From positions 310,001 through 374,000 of the forward strand of contig NZ_FZOR01000001.1 of assembly GCF_900188445.1 (NCBI RefSeq): a stretch of 64,000 nucleotides of DNA, in the 5' to 3' direction. Source of the stretch: Actinomadura meyerae (GTDB lineage Bacteria; Actinomycetota; Actinomycetes; Streptosporangiales; Streptosporangiaceae). The translations under genes and the position numbers were made by a program. The notes beneath the pieces are model-generated. The model was given only the letters and a program-made list of their open reading frames with translations. It made no database searches and was not told the DNA's origin. Of the stretch, positions 25,611 through 34,377 are shown one piece after another (position 1 is the first letter of the stretch; each line of letters begins with the position of its first letter).

Positions 25611-26270
25611 ATGGACATTGTGATCGCGGGCGGGCACGGGCAGATCGCGCTGCGGCTGTCCCGGCTGCTGGCCGCACGGGGGGACACCGTACGCAGCATC
25701 ATCCGCAATCCCGCGCACGCGGACGACGTCCGGGAGACCGGCGCCGAACCGGTCGTGTGCGACCTGGAGGCCGCGGACGCCGACGAGGTCGCCGGGCTCA
25801 TCGCCGGCGCGGACGCCGTCGTGTTCGCCGCCGGGGCGGGGCCCGGCAGCGGCGCGGCCCGCAAGTTCACCGTCGACCGCGACGCGTCGGTGCTGATGGC
25901 CGACGCCGCCGAGCGCGCGGGCGTGCGCGACTTCGTGCAGATCTCCGCGATGGGCGCGGGCGAGAAGGCCGCCCCGGGGCGCGGCGAGGTGTGGGACGCC
26001 TACATCCGGGCCAAGGGCGAGGCCGAGGACGACCTGCGCGACCGCGACGCCCTCGACTGGGTGATCGTGCGCCCCGGCCGGCTCACCGACGACCCCGGCA
26101 CCGGGCTCGTCCGGCTGGAGGAGCCGCCGATCGGGCACGGCGCGGTCACCCGCGACGACGTCGCGGCGGTCGTCGCGGCGCTGCTCGACGCGCCCGACGT
26201 CCGCCGCCGCACGCTCGACCTGCTGAACGGCGGGACCCCGGTCCGGGACGCCGTCGCCTCACTGCGCTGA
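25611..26270 (+). CDS. NAD(P)-binding atypical short-chain dehydrogenase family protein
   Basis: 219 residues, ATG 25611 with TACGAT (25599-25604) six bases before, so leaderless. A Rossmann fold starts at the N-terminus (IVIAGGHGQIALRLSRLLAARG), followed by CDLEAADADEVAGLIAGADAVVFAAGAG, FVQISAMGA, and YIRAKGEAEDDLR. The YxxxK-like pair (Tyr, Lys) and the WVIVRPGRLTDDPGTG stretch are typical of the atypical SDR5/NmrA-like group. These act as NAD(P)H-dependent oxidoreductases or sensors; substrate unknown. It runs toward the fadD gene on the other strand. Confidence 0.88.
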   Translation: MDIVIAGGHGQIALRLSRLLAARGDTVRSIIRNPAHADDVRETGAEPVVCDLEAADADEVAGLIAGADAVVFAAGAGPGSGAARKFTVDRDASVLMADAAERAGVRDFVQISAMGAGEKAAPGRGEVWDAYIRAKGEAEDDLRDRDALDWVIVRPGRLTDDPGTGLVRLEEPPIGHGAVTRDDVAAVVAALLDAPDVRRRTLDLLNGGTPVRDAVASLR

Positions 26271-26302
26271 GAGCGGCGCCGCCCCGCTGCGAGGCGTCGG
26301 GA

Positions 26303-28105
26303 TCACGAGGCGTAGAGCGCGTCGATCTCGTCGGCGAAGTCCTTCATCACCACGTTGCGCTTCACCTTCAGGCTGGGCGTCATGTGCCCGGCCTCCTCGG
26401 TGAAGTCGACGCCGAGGATGACGTACTTCTTGATCGCCTCGGCGTGGCTGACCGACTTGTTGGCCTCGGCGACCGCGGCCTCGACCTCGGCGATGACGTC
26501 GGGGTCGCGGCGCAGGTCGTCGATCCCCATCGACGCGGGCTTGCCGTGCCGCTCCTTCCACGGCCCGAGCGCCTCCTCGTCCAGCGTGACGAGGGCGCTG
26601 ATGAACTTGCGGCCGTCGCCGACGACGAGGCACTGGCTGATCAGCGGGTGCGCGCGGAGCCGGTCCTCCAGCGGGGCGGGCGCGACGTTCTTGCCGGCCG
26701 CGGTGACGAGGATCTCCTTCTTGCGGCCGGTGATCCGCAGGAAGCCGTCCTCGTCGAGGGAGCCGAGGTCGCCGGTGTGGAACCAGCCGTCCTCCAGCGC
26801 CTCCTTGGTGGCGGCCTCGTTGTTCCAGTAGCCGCGCAGGACGTTGACGCCGCGGACGAGGACCTCGCCGTCCTCGGCGATGCGCAGGTCCACGCCCGGG
26901 ATCGGCCGGCCCACCGTGCCGATCTTGATGGCGGTGGGCCGGTTCACGCTGGCGGGCGCGGTCGTCTCGGTGAGGCCGTAGCCCTCCAGGATCGTGATGC
27001 CGACGCCGCGGAAGAAGTGCCCGAGGCGCTCGCCCAGCGCCGCGCCGCCCGACACCGCGTACTGCACCCGGCCGCCGACGGCGGCGCGCAGCTTGCCGTA
27101 CACCAGCACGTCGAACAGCTTGTGCCGGGCCTTGAGGACGAGGCCGGGGCCGCCCGCGTCCAGCGCCCGGCTGTAGGCGATCGCGGTCTCGGCCGCGGCC
27201 TTGAAGATCTTGCCCTTGCCCTCCGCGGCGGCCTTCTGCTCGGCGCCGTTGTAGACCTTCTCGAACACGCGCGGGACGGCGAGCAGGAACGTCGGCCGGA
27301 ACGAGGCGAGGTCGGGCAGCAGGTTCGGGATGTCGCTGTGCCCGAGGACGATGCCGCCCTCGATCGTCGCGACCTGGATCAGCCGCGCGAACACGTGCGC
27401 GAGCGGCAGGAACAGCAGCGTGGAGCTGCCCTCGACGGCCACCTCGGCGATGGCGCCCTGCACCGCGTTCCGCGCGGTCGAGACGAGGTTGCCGTGGGTG
27501 AGCTCGCAGCCCTTGGGGCGCCCGGTGGTGCCGGAGGTGTACACGAGCGTGGCGACGTCGCCGGCGGTGCGCGACCGGCGGCGCTCCTCGACCACGTCGT
27601 CGCCCACGCCGGCGCCGAGCCGGACGACCTCCTCGACGCCGCCCTCGTCGATCGTCCACACGTGCGCGAGGCCGGGCAGCCGGTCGCGGACCTCGGCGAC
27701 GCGCGCGGCGTGCTCGGGCGTCTCGGCGAACACGGCCTTCGCACCGGAGTCGCCGACGATCCACTCGATCTGCTCGGCGGAGGAGGTCTCGTAGATGGGG
27801 ACGGACACGGCGCCCGCCGCCCAGACGGCGTAGTCGAGGACGGTCCACTCGTAGCGGGTCCGCGACAGCAGGCACACCCGGTCGCCGGGCTCGACGCCCG
27901 CGGCGACCAGGCCCTTGGCGGCCGCCGCGGCCTCGGCCGCGAACTCGGCCGCCGTCACGGCGCTCCAGGCGTCCCCCGCATCCGTGCCGCTCCTGCGCCG
28001 CGCCACGATCGTGCCGGGCTGCTCGGCGGCACGGGTGAAGGGCGCGTCGGTCAGATTGGCGGAGTCGGGAACCTCCACCATCGCGGGGACGCTGAAGTCG
28101 CGCAC
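26303..28105 (-). CDS. Long-chain acyl-CoA synthetase (AMP-forming, FadD15-like)
   Basis: 600 residues from GTG 28105, chosen because AGGAG lies six to seven bases upstream; longer upstream extensions lack a site. It activates fatty acids with ATP and CoA at the membrane. The P-loop-like motif TLVYTSGTTGRPKGCEL, the LPLAHVFARLIQ stretch, GGAALGERLGHFFRGVGI, GYGLTETTAP and the hinge GWFHTGDLGSLDEDGFLRITGRKKE are all present, as is the C-terminal catalytic Lys region (PSLKVKRNVVMKDF). Length and motif style match the FACL/FadD15 group of actinobacteria. The gene stands alone and diverges from cutC. Confidence 0.92.
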   Translation of the reverse strand: MRDFSVPAMVEVPDSANLTDAPFTRAAEQPGTIVARRRSGTDAGDAWSAVTAAEFAAEAAAAAKGLVAAGVEPGDRVCLLSRTRYEWTVLDYAVWAAGAVSVPIYETSSAEQIEWIVGDSGAKAVFAETPEHAARVAEVRDRLPGLAHVWTIDEGGVEEVVRLGAGVGDDVVEERRRSRTAGDVATLVYTSGTTGRPKGCELTHGNLVSTARNAVQGAIAEVAVEGSSTLLFLPLAHVFARLIQVATIEGGIVLGHSDIPNLLPDLASFRPTFLLAVPRVFEKVYNGAEQKAAAEGKGKIFKAAAETAIAYSRALDAGGPGLVLKARHKLFDVLVYGKLRAAVGGRVQYAVSGGAALGERLGHFFRGVGITILEGYGLTETTAPASVNRPTAIKIGTVGRPIPGVDLRIAEDGEVLVRGVNVLRGYWNNEAATKEALEDGWFHTGDLGSLDEDGFLRITGRKKEILVTAAGKNVAPAPLEDRLRAHPLISQCLVVGDGRKFISALVTLDEEALGPWKERHGKPASMGIDDLRRDPDVIAEVEAAVAEANKSVSHAEAIKKYVILGVDFTEEAGHMTPSLKVKRNVVMKDFADEIDALYAS

Positions 28106-28299
28106 TGCCCACTCCTGTCGTCGGTCTGCCAGTCGGCGGGAAGTCTCCGGAGGCTTCTCGCACCCGAATGATACCCATGAGTAGCAATTTCGCCGGTTCA
28201 ACGGCACGGCAAAGAACGCGCCGTCGCCCGTGGCGCCCGGGGCGGCGTCGCCTACGCTGGTCCCCGGTCGCACTACGCAGGCGGTTCCGGGGGAGGGCC

Positions 28300-28995
28300 A
28301 TGTCGCTGCTGGAAGTGATCGCGCTCACCGTGGACGACGCGCGCGCGGCGGAGGAGGGCGGCGCCGACCGGATCGAGGTCGTCGCCGACATGGCCGCCGA
28401 CGGGCTGACCCCCGACCCGGACCTCGTCGCCGCGATGCGGGACGCCACCGCGCTGCCGATGCGGGTGATGCTGCGGGCCAACGCGGGCTTCCGCACGACC
28501 GGCGCCGAGCTGGACCGGCTCCGGCGCGCCGCCGCCGACCTGGCCGCCGCGGGCGCGGACGGCTTCGTGCTCGGCTTCCTCGACTCCGCCGGCCACGTCG
28601 ACGCCGCCGCCACCGGCAAGCTCGCGGCCGTCGCCGCCCCGCTGCCCTGGACGTTCCACCGCGCGCTCGACCACGCCGCCGACCCCGTCCAGGCGTGGCG
28701 GGCCGTCCGCCACCTCGGCGGCGGCCTCGACACCGTCCTCACCGCGGGCGCGGCGCGCGGCGTGGACGCCGGGGTGGACGTGCTGGTCCGGCGCGCCGCC
28801 GAGGCCCCGGACGCAGCCGGAATGATCATGGCCGGGGGCGGGCTGCGCCGCAAGCACGTCGCGGTGCTCGCCGCCGCCGGGATCACCGCGTTCCACGTCG
28901 GTACCGCCGTCCGCCCGGACGGCGCCTGGGACCTGCCCGTCGACCCGGCGCTCGTGCGGGAGTGGCGGTCGCTGGTGTCCGCCGCGACCCGCTGA
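28300..28995 (+). CDS. cutC: CutC family protein
   Basis: 231 residues, ATG 28300 with GGGGGAGGG just before it. The TIM-barrel CutC family is clear from LEVIALTVDDARAAEEGGADRIEVVADMAADGLTP, VMLRANAGFRTTGAELDRL, GADGFVLGFLD and PWTFHRALDHAADP. CutC was first linked to copper tolerance in E. coli, but the real reaction is unsettled and copper binding is disputed. The protein is slightly shorter than E. coli CutC (about 248). Nothing nearby suggests copper handling. Confidence 0.9.
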   Translation: MSLLEVIALTVDDARAAEEGGADRIEVVADMAADGLTPDPDLVAAMRDATALPMRVMLRANAGFRTTGAELDRLRRAAADLAAAGADGFVLGFLDSAGHVDAAATGKLAAVAAPLPWTFHRALDHAADPVQAWRAVRHLGGGLDTVLTAGAARGVDAGVDVLVRRAAEAPDAAGMIMAGGGLRRKHVAVLAAAGITAFHVGTAVRPDGAWDLPVDPALVREWRSLVSAATR

Positions 28996-29048
28996 CCGGC
29001 CCGACCCCGCTCGTTCTGCTGGACGGTCCGTCCTATTACAGTCGGTTC

Positions 29049-29816
29049 ATGAGGATCCACGTGGTGAGCGACGTCCACGGCCGCGCGGACGCCCTGGCGG
29101 GCGCGGCGGACGGCGCCGACGCCCTCGTCTGCCTGGGCGACCTGATCCTGTTCATCGACTACCAGGACCACGCGCAGGGGATCTTCGCCGACCTGTTCGG
29201 CCAGGAGAACGCCGACCGCTTCATCGCGCTGCGCACCGAGAAGCGCTTCGACGAGGCCCGCGCCTTCTCCCGGGGGCTGTGGGCGTCGCTGGAGGGCGAC
29301 GCGTGGCCGCACATCGAGCGCGCCGTCGACCGGCAGTACGCCGAGCTGTTCGCCGCGATGCCCGCCCCCGCGTACCTGACCTACGGCAACGTCGACGTCC
29401 CCCGCATGTGGGCCGCGCACCTGCGCGACGGGCACCACGTCCTCGACGGGGAGACCACCGAGATCGGCGGGCTGCGGTTCGGGTTCGTCGGCGGCGGCCT
29501 CCGCACCGAGTACCGCACTCCCTACGAGCTCGACGACGAGACGTTCGCCGCCAAGGTCGCGGCGGTCGGCGAGGTCGACGTGCTGTGCTCGCACATCCCG
29601 CCCGCCGTCCCCGAACTGCTCTACGACACGGTGGCGCGCCGGTTAGAGCGGGGCAGCGAGGCGATCCTGGACCTGATCCGCCGCACGCAGCCGCGGTACG
29701 CGCTCTTCGGGCACGTCCACCAGCCGCTCGCGAGCCGGATCCGCGTCGGCCGCACCGAATGCCTGAACGTCGGGCACTTCCGCGCACGCGGCGTTCCGTA
29801 CGTCCTGACCGTGTGA
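29049..29816 (+). CDS. Metallophosphoesterase
   Basis: 255 residues, ATG 29049 with TACAGT (29037-29042) six bases upstream, a leaderless start. Metal-binding motifs of the calcineurin-like fold are visible: VVSDVHG (Asp, His), LVCLGDLI, TYGNVD, LCSHIP and FGHVHQP. Likely a phosphodiesterase or phosphatase in the cytosol; substrate unknown. Codon 199 (29643-29645) is TTA, the rarest leucine codon in such genomes, which in Streptomyces makes translation depend on the bldA tRNA. Confidence 0.9.
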   Translation: MRIHVVSDVHGRADALAGAADGADALVCLGDLILFIDYQDHAQGIFADLFGQENADRFIALRTEKRFDEARAFSRGLWASLEGDAWPHIERAVDRQYAELFAAMPAPAYLTYGNVDVPRMWAAHLRDGHHVLDGETTEIGGLRFGFVGGGLRTEYRTPYELDDETFAAKVAAVGEVDVLCSHIPPAVPELLYDTVARRLERGSEAILDLIRRTQPRYALFGHVHQPLASRIRVGRTECLNVGHFRARGVPYVLTV

Positions 29817-29879
29817 CGGATACCGTCGTCACGACGGCGGGTCCGGGCGCGGGCCCGCGACGCCAGGAGGGAGACGGAC

Positions 29880-30314
29880 ATGGCCGACCGCACGCGTTCC
29901 GCCATCACGATCAAGGCCGGCAAGGCCGAGATCATGGGGGTGATCGCCGACCTGGAGGCGTACCCGCGGTGGGCGAGCGGGATCCGGGAGTTCACCGTGC
30001 AGGAGACCGGCGAGAACGGCCGCGCGCTGCGCGGGCGGCTGACCTTCGACGGCGGCCCCTTCAGCGACACCGTCGGGCTCGCCTACACCTGGGAGGGCGA
30101 CGACCGGGTCAGCTGGGAGCTGGTCGAGCCGGGCACGGTCGTCACCGGCCTGCACGGCACCTACGCCCTCGCCGAGGAGGACGGCGCCACCGAGGTGACC
30201 TACGAGCTCGCCGTGGACGTCCGCATCCCGATGATCGGCATGGTGAAGCGCAAGGGCGAGAAGCGGATCATCGACTCCGCCCTCAAGGGCCTCAAGCGCC
30301 ACGTCGAGCGCTGA
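29880..30314 (+). CDS. SRPBCC/START-like protein (polyketide cyclase family)
   Basis: 144 residues, ATG 29880 after GGAGGGAG. The START-like helix-grip fold is seen in IMGVIADLEAYPRWASGIREFTV, RLTFDGGPFSDTVGLAYTWEG and VSWELVEPGTVVTGLHGTY, ending in the long C-terminal helix EKRIIDSALKGLKRHVER. These proteins bind lipids or other hydrophobic ligands. In Streptomyces a homolog also precedes a glucokinase gene, so the pairing with glk downstream is conserved, but a functional link is not shown. Confidence 0.88.
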   Translation: MADRTRSAITIKAGKAEIMGVIADLEAYPRWASGIREFTVQETGENGRALRGRLTFDGGPFSDTVGLAYTWEGDDRVSWELVEPGTVVTGLHGTYALAEEDGATEVTYELAVDVRIPMIGMVKRKGEKRIIDSALKGLKRHVER

Positions 30315-30318
30315 CCCG

Positions 30319-30336
30319 GGCGCCCGGCCGGGCGCC
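30319..30336. terminator. Perfect GC palindrome after the SRPBCC gene
   Basis: GGCGCCCGG followed directly by CCGGGCGCC, four bases after the stop codon. As RNA it folds into a hairpin that could end the transcript. The next 265 bases up to glk hold no gene that I can support. Confidence 0.45.
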
Positions 30337-30605
30337 GCGCCCGCCGCGCCGGCGCGTGCCGCGCGGCGCCCGCCGGGTTCGCCGATTCCGTGCGCGCCCG
30401 CGGCGGGGGATGATGGAGGCGGCGCCGGGGGATGGGACCGTGCCAAAGCGCCGGGCCCGGGTCCCCGCAGGCGTCGATCCGCCCGCGGGCGGGTACGTCC
30501 GACCGGTCGGGAGGGCCCGGCCGGGTGGAGCCGTGCCCGGCCCGCCGGCATCGGGTAGTGCGGCAGTGGCTCCATCCGGGGCGCGCGAGGAGGAGGAAGC
30601 GTTAC

Positions 30606-31574
30606 ATGGCCCTGACCATCGGCGTGGATGTGGGCGGCACCAAGGTGGCCGCGGGGGTCGTCGACGACCGGGGGACGATCCTGGAGAAGGTCCGCCGGCC
30701 GACTCCCTCGACGAACCCGAAGGAGACCGCCGAGACCATCGCCGAGGTCGTCGACCTGCTGAAGGGCAAGTACGACGAGGTGTCGGCCGTCGGCCTCGGC
30801 ACCGCGGGCTTCGTCGACGAGGCACGCTCCACCGTGCTGTTCGCGCCGAACCTCGCCTGGCGGGACGAGCCGATCAAGGAGAAGGTCGAGACGCTGGTCG
30901 GCCTGCCCGTCGTCGTGGAGAACGACGGCAACGCGACCGCGTGGGGCGAGGCCCGCTTCGGCGCCGGGCGCGGCGAGGACATCCTCGTCCTGGTGGCGCT
31001 CGGCACCGGCATCGGCGGCGGCATCATCATCAACGGCGAGCTGTACCGGGGCCGGTTCGGCATCGGCGCCGAGATGGGGCACTTCCGGGTCGTCCCGGAC
31101 GGGCGCCGCTGCGGCTGCGGCAACCGCGGCTGCTGGGAGCAGTACGCCAGCGGCAACGCCCTCGTGCACGAGGCCCGCGACCTCGCCCGGGTGGCGCCCG
31201 CGATGGCGGGGCGGCTGCTGGAGCTCGGCGGCGGGCGCCCGGAGGGCATCAGCGGCCCCGAGGTGTCGCAGGCGGCCCGCGAGGGCGACAAGGCCGCCCT
31301 GGAGTGCTTCCGCACCATCGCGCACTGGGCCGGCCAGGGCCTCGCCGACCTCAGCGCCATCCTGGACCCGGGCGCGTTCATCATCGGCGGCGGCCTGTCC
31401 GACGCGGGCGACCTCCTCCTCGACCCGATCCGCGACGCGTTCGGCGACGCGCTGACCGGACGCGGCCACCGTCCGCTGCCGGACATCCGGATCGCCGAGC
31501 TGGGCTCCGCGGCGGGCATCGTCGGCGCCGCCGACCTCGCCCGCGTCCGGCCCGCCCGGGACGCGGCCGTCTAG
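30606..31574 (+). CDS. glk: ROK-family glucokinase
   Basis: 322 residues, ATG 30606 after GAGGAGGAGG. It phosphorylates glucose with ATP. ROK signatures: N-terminal IGVDVGGTKVAAGVVD (phosphate loop), VENDGNATAWGEARFGAGRG, LVALGTGIGGGIIINGELY, and the zinc site GHFRVVPDGRRCGCGNRGCWEQYASG with the CxCGxxGCxE Cys set. Length and motif order match Streptomyces GlkA, which also mediates carbon catabolite repression. An EEP-family gene starts 3 bases later. Confidence 0.95.
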   Translation: MALTIGVDVGGTKVAAGVVDDRGTILEKVRRPTPSTNPKETAETIAEVVDLLKGKYDEVSAVGLGTAGFVDEARSTVLFAPNLAWRDEPIKEKVETLVGLPVVVENDGNATAWGEARFGAGRGEDILVLVALGTGIGGGIIINGELYRGRFGIGAEMGHFRVVPDGRRCGCGNRGCWEQYASGNALVHEARDLARVAPAMAGRLLELGGGRPEGISGPEVSQAAREGDKAALECFRTIAHWAGQGLADLSAILDPGAFIIGGGLSDAGDLLLDPIRDAFGDALTGRGHRPLPDIRIAELGSAAGIVGAADLARVRPARDAAV

Positions 31575-31577
31575 ACC

Positions 31578-32315
31578 GTGCCCGGCGGTGAAGGCGCGGC
31601 CGGGAGCGGGGGCCCGGTCGCCGTCCGGCTGGTGAGCTACAACATCCGGTCGCTGCGCGACGACGCGGCGGCCGTGGCCCGCGTCGTGCGCGGCGCCGGG
31701 CCGGACGTGCTGTGCCTGCAGGAGGTCCCGCGCTTCCGGGCGTGGCGGCTGCGGCGGCGCCGGCTGGCGCGGGCCTGCGGGCTGCGGATCGCGGCGGGAC
31801 GGCGGGCCTGCGGGCTCGCCGTCCTCACCGCCCCGCACGTCCGCCGCGTCGCGCGCGAGTTCCACCTGCTCACCCCGGACAAGGGCCTGCACCGGCGCGC
31901 GCTGGCGATCGCCGTGCTGGAGGCGGGCGGCGCCCGGCTGATCGCGGCGAGCACCCATCTCGACCTGGAGCCCGGCCCGCGCGAGCGCCACGTCCACGAG
32001 ATCCTCGCCCACCTCGACCGGGCGCGCGCCCGCCACGGCGCGCCCGTGGTGCTGGCGGGCGACGTCAACGAGGAACCGGGCGGCGCCGCCTGGGACCTGC
32101 TCGCCGGCCGGTTCCGGGACGCCGGTGCGGTGGCCCGCGCCGGCGGGGAGCTCACCTTCCCGTCCCGGAACCCGTCCCGCCGCATCGACGGGGTCTTCGC
32201 CGACCCCGCGATCGGGGTGGCGGCGTGCGGCGTCCCCGAGGACGAGGCCCTCGCCCGCGACTACCCGGCCGCCACCGACCACCGGCCGGTCCTGGCCGAC
32301 CTCCGCCTCGGCTAG
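31578..32315 (+). CDS. Endonuclease/exonuclease/phosphatase family hydrolase
   Basis: 245 residues, GTG 31578, three bases after the glk stop, so co-transcribed. EEP-fold motifs: VSYNIRSL, VLCLQEVP (catalytic Glu), THLDLEPG (His), LAGDVNEEPGG (Asp, Asn) and TDHRPVLADL (Asp, His). The fold covers DNase I-like nucleases, sphingomyelinases and inositol phosphatases; no signal peptide is seen, so a cytosolic role on nucleic acid or phosphoester is more likely. Exact substrate unknown. Confidence 0.9.
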   Translation: MPGGEGAAGSGGPVAVRLVSYNIRSLRDDAAAVARVVRGAGPDVLCLQEVPRFRAWRLRRRRLARACGLRIAAGRRACGLAVLTAPHVRRVAREFHLLTPDKGLHRRALAIAVLEAGGARLIAASTHLDLEPGPRERHVHEILAHLDRARARHGAPVVLAGDVNEEPGGAAWDLLAGRFRDAGAVARAGGELTFPSRNPSRRIDGVFADPAIGVAACGVPEDEALARDYPAATDHRPVLADLRLG

Positions 32316-32354
32316 CGGGGATCCCCGGACGAGCGCCCGCCCGACGGCGGCCCG

Positions 32355-33266
32355 TCAGACGATGGCGCCGTCGTCGGGGTCGCGGGGTTCGTCGCCCATC
32401 CGCAGGACGAGCGTGACGAAGCCGCCGATGAACGCGGCGACGGCGAGGAAGGCGGCCCAGCCGGGCACCTCCCAGTCGAGGATGACGGTGACGAGCAGGT
32501 ACAGCGGCCCGCCGATCAGCGCGATCCAGGCGCCCTTGGTGAGCGGGTCGGCGGCCGGCAGCGGGGGAGGGGGCGGCGGGACGTAGTGCCCCTCCTCGTC
32601 GTCGTCCGCGGGGAACTCCGGCGGCTCCGGCGACTTGATCACGCGGGCGCGGGGCAGCCGCCCGGTGCGGTCGTCGCCCTCCTCCGGGGGCGCCGGCGGG
32701 TCGCCGGCGGGATCGCGGATGTCCTCCTGGTCCGGCCAGGGGACGTCGTCGCCCTCCGGGGCGGTGTCGAAGCCGGCGACGATCTCGGCCCAGATGGCGT
32801 CCTCGTCGCGCTCGGCGGTGCCGCCCGCGTCCGTGCCGGCGGCCCCGGCGGGGTCGGCGAGACCGGTCTCGGCGCGCTCGGCCTTCTCCGCGCGCTCCGT
32901 CTTCTCGGCGCGGTCGGCCTTGTCGGCGCGCTCGCCCGCCTGGTCGGCGCGGTCGGCGGGCTCCGCCGCCTCCGCGCGGTCGGCGTCGGAGCCGCGGGCG
33001 GACGCCTCGCGCAGCCGGGCCAGGTGGACGCGCAGGATGCCCTCGGCGGTGGGCTTCATGTCGACGTCCACGTACAGCCGGTCGAGGACGTCGCCCGCGA
33101 CCGGCTCGGCGGGGCCGGCGAGCTCGGGCGGCCCGCCCGGCGAGGTCGCGTAGGCGGCCACCCCGGCCTCGCCGAGCGCGGCCAGCATCGCGTCGGCCAG
33201 ATGCGGGGCGAGGTCGACCAGCGGGGCGTAGGTGTCGGCCGACAGGCCGTTGCCACGGCGATTCAC
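32355..33266 (-). CDS. Conserved actinobacterial membrane protein
   Basis: 303 residues from GTG 33266, which has AAGGAG eight bases upstream; upstream open frame lacks such a site. The N-terminus (YAPLVDLAPHLADAMLAALGEAGVAAYA, then VDVDMKPTAEGILRVHLARLRE) is a compact domain conserved beside glucokinase genes in streptomycetes. The middle (about 105-165) is a charged tract with repeats of ADRAE/KAERAE type, likely a helical or disordered linker. The C-terminus has two membrane helices (about 248-268 and 272-292). I know no function. Confidence 0.8.
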   Translation of the reverse strand: MNRRGNGLSADTYAPLVDLAPHLADAMLAALGEAGVAAYATSPGGPPELAGPAEPVAGDVLDRLYVDVDMKPTAEGILRVHLARLREASARGSDADRAEAAEPADRADQAGERADKADRAEKTERAEKAERAETGLADPAGAAGTDAGGTAERDEDAIWAEIVAGFDTAPEGDDVPWPDQEDIRDPAGDPPAPPEEGDDRTGRLPRARVIKSPEPPEFPADDDEEGHYVPPPPPPLPAADPLTKGAWIALIGGPLYLLVTVILDWEVPGWAAFLAVAAFIGGFVTLVLRMGDEPRDPDDGAIV

Positions 33267-33633
33267 GGGGCCGGCTCCTTCGACGACTCCGGCGTGACCG
33301 TCGGCACCGGCATGGCGGCCTCCGCTCCCCCATCGACATTGCGGCGCCCGGACGTGCCCGCGGCCCGCCGCGGCACTCCCGGACACCCCGAAACGTGTGT
33401 CCCACGGTATTCGCTGCGCCGCGCGGGACAAGCCCCCGGGCGCGCCCGATTGAGATTCACCGTTCAGAGCCTACGTTCCCGCGCGGTCCCGCCGCCGCGC
33501 GACCGCGTCCCGCTGAGGGGTACCGGCCGGTAGATCGGTGCGACGGAGAGTGGGAAGATGTCCCATCGTCTCCGCCAGGTCAGATGGAGGCCGTGCTCCC
33601 CCCCGAGGGCACGGGTCCGAGGAAGGTGCCCGC

Positions 33634-34371
33634 ATGCTGTGGTTCTGGATCCTGCTCAGGATCGTCCTGTCGCCGATCCTTTACCTCGGGTGGTGGCCGC
33701 GGAACAAGGGCATGCGCAACGTCCCGAAGCGCGGGCCCGCGCTGATGGTGAGCAACCACCTGTCGTTCGCCGACCACTTCTTCGGCCCGCTGCCGCTGAT
33801 GCGCCCGATCTTCTTCATCGGCAAGGGCGAGTACTTCACCGGCAAGGGGATCAAGGGGCTGATCAGTAAGGGCTTCTTCACCGGGGTGGGCGTCGTGCCG
33901 GTCGACCGCACCGGCGGGGACGCCGCCGAGGCGGCGCTCCAGACGGGCCTGCGGATCCTCAGCGAGGGCAAGCTGCTCGGCATCTACCCCGAGGGCACCC
34001 GGGCCCCCGACAACCGGCTGTACCGCGGCAAGACCGGGGTGGCGCGGCTGGCGCTGAAGTCCCGCGTCCCGGTGATCCCGATGGCGATGATCAACACCTT
34101 CGAGCTGATGCCGCCCGGCAAGCCGCTGCCGCGGCTCGGCGTGCGGCCCGGCGTCCGGTTCGGCGAGCCGATGGACTTCTCCCGCTACTACGGGCGCGAG
34201 GACGACCACGCGGTGCTGCGGCAGATCACCGACGAGATCATGCAGGCGATCCGGGAGCTGTCCGGGCAGGAGTACGTCGACCGGTACGCCGCCGACGTCA
34301 AGGCCGAGCTCGCCGGGAGGAAGCCGCGGCCCGCGGAGGAGGACGACGGCGGGCTCAGCGATCGCGGGTAG
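33634..34371 (+). CDS. 1-acyl-sn-glycerol-3-phosphate acyltransferase family (PlsC-like)
   Basis: 245 residues, ATG 33634 with GAGGAAGG upstream. It transfers an acyl chain to a lysophospholipid at the inner membrane. Motif I is NHLSFADHFF (the NHxxxxDH pattern), motif III is YPEGTRAPDN, and VPVIPMAMINTFELMP forms motif IV. One hydrophobic N-terminal segment (about 3-20) associates it with the membrane. The length suits PlsC. It is followed by a two-component system after 6 bases, which may share its transcript. Confidence 0.92.
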   Translation: MLWFWILLRIVLSPILYLGWWPRNKGMRNVPKRGPALMVSNHLSFADHFFGPLPLMRPIFFIGKGEYFTGKGIKGLISKGFFTGVGVVPVDRTGGDAAEAALQTGLRILSEGKLLGIYPEGTRAPDNRLYRGKTGVARLALKSRVPVIPMAMINTFELMPPGKPLPRLGVRPGVRFGEPMDFSRYYGREDDHAVLRQITDEIMQAIRELSGQEYVDRYAADVKAELAGRKPRPAEEDDGGLSDRG

Positions 34372-34377
34372 CGGCCC

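Noticed and set aside
26259..29594. 1111-codon open frame on the minus strand across the fadD, cutC and phosphoesterase genes
   Set aside because: Its composition is low-complexity Arg/Ala and it runs out of phase with fadD; the real genes have complete motifs.
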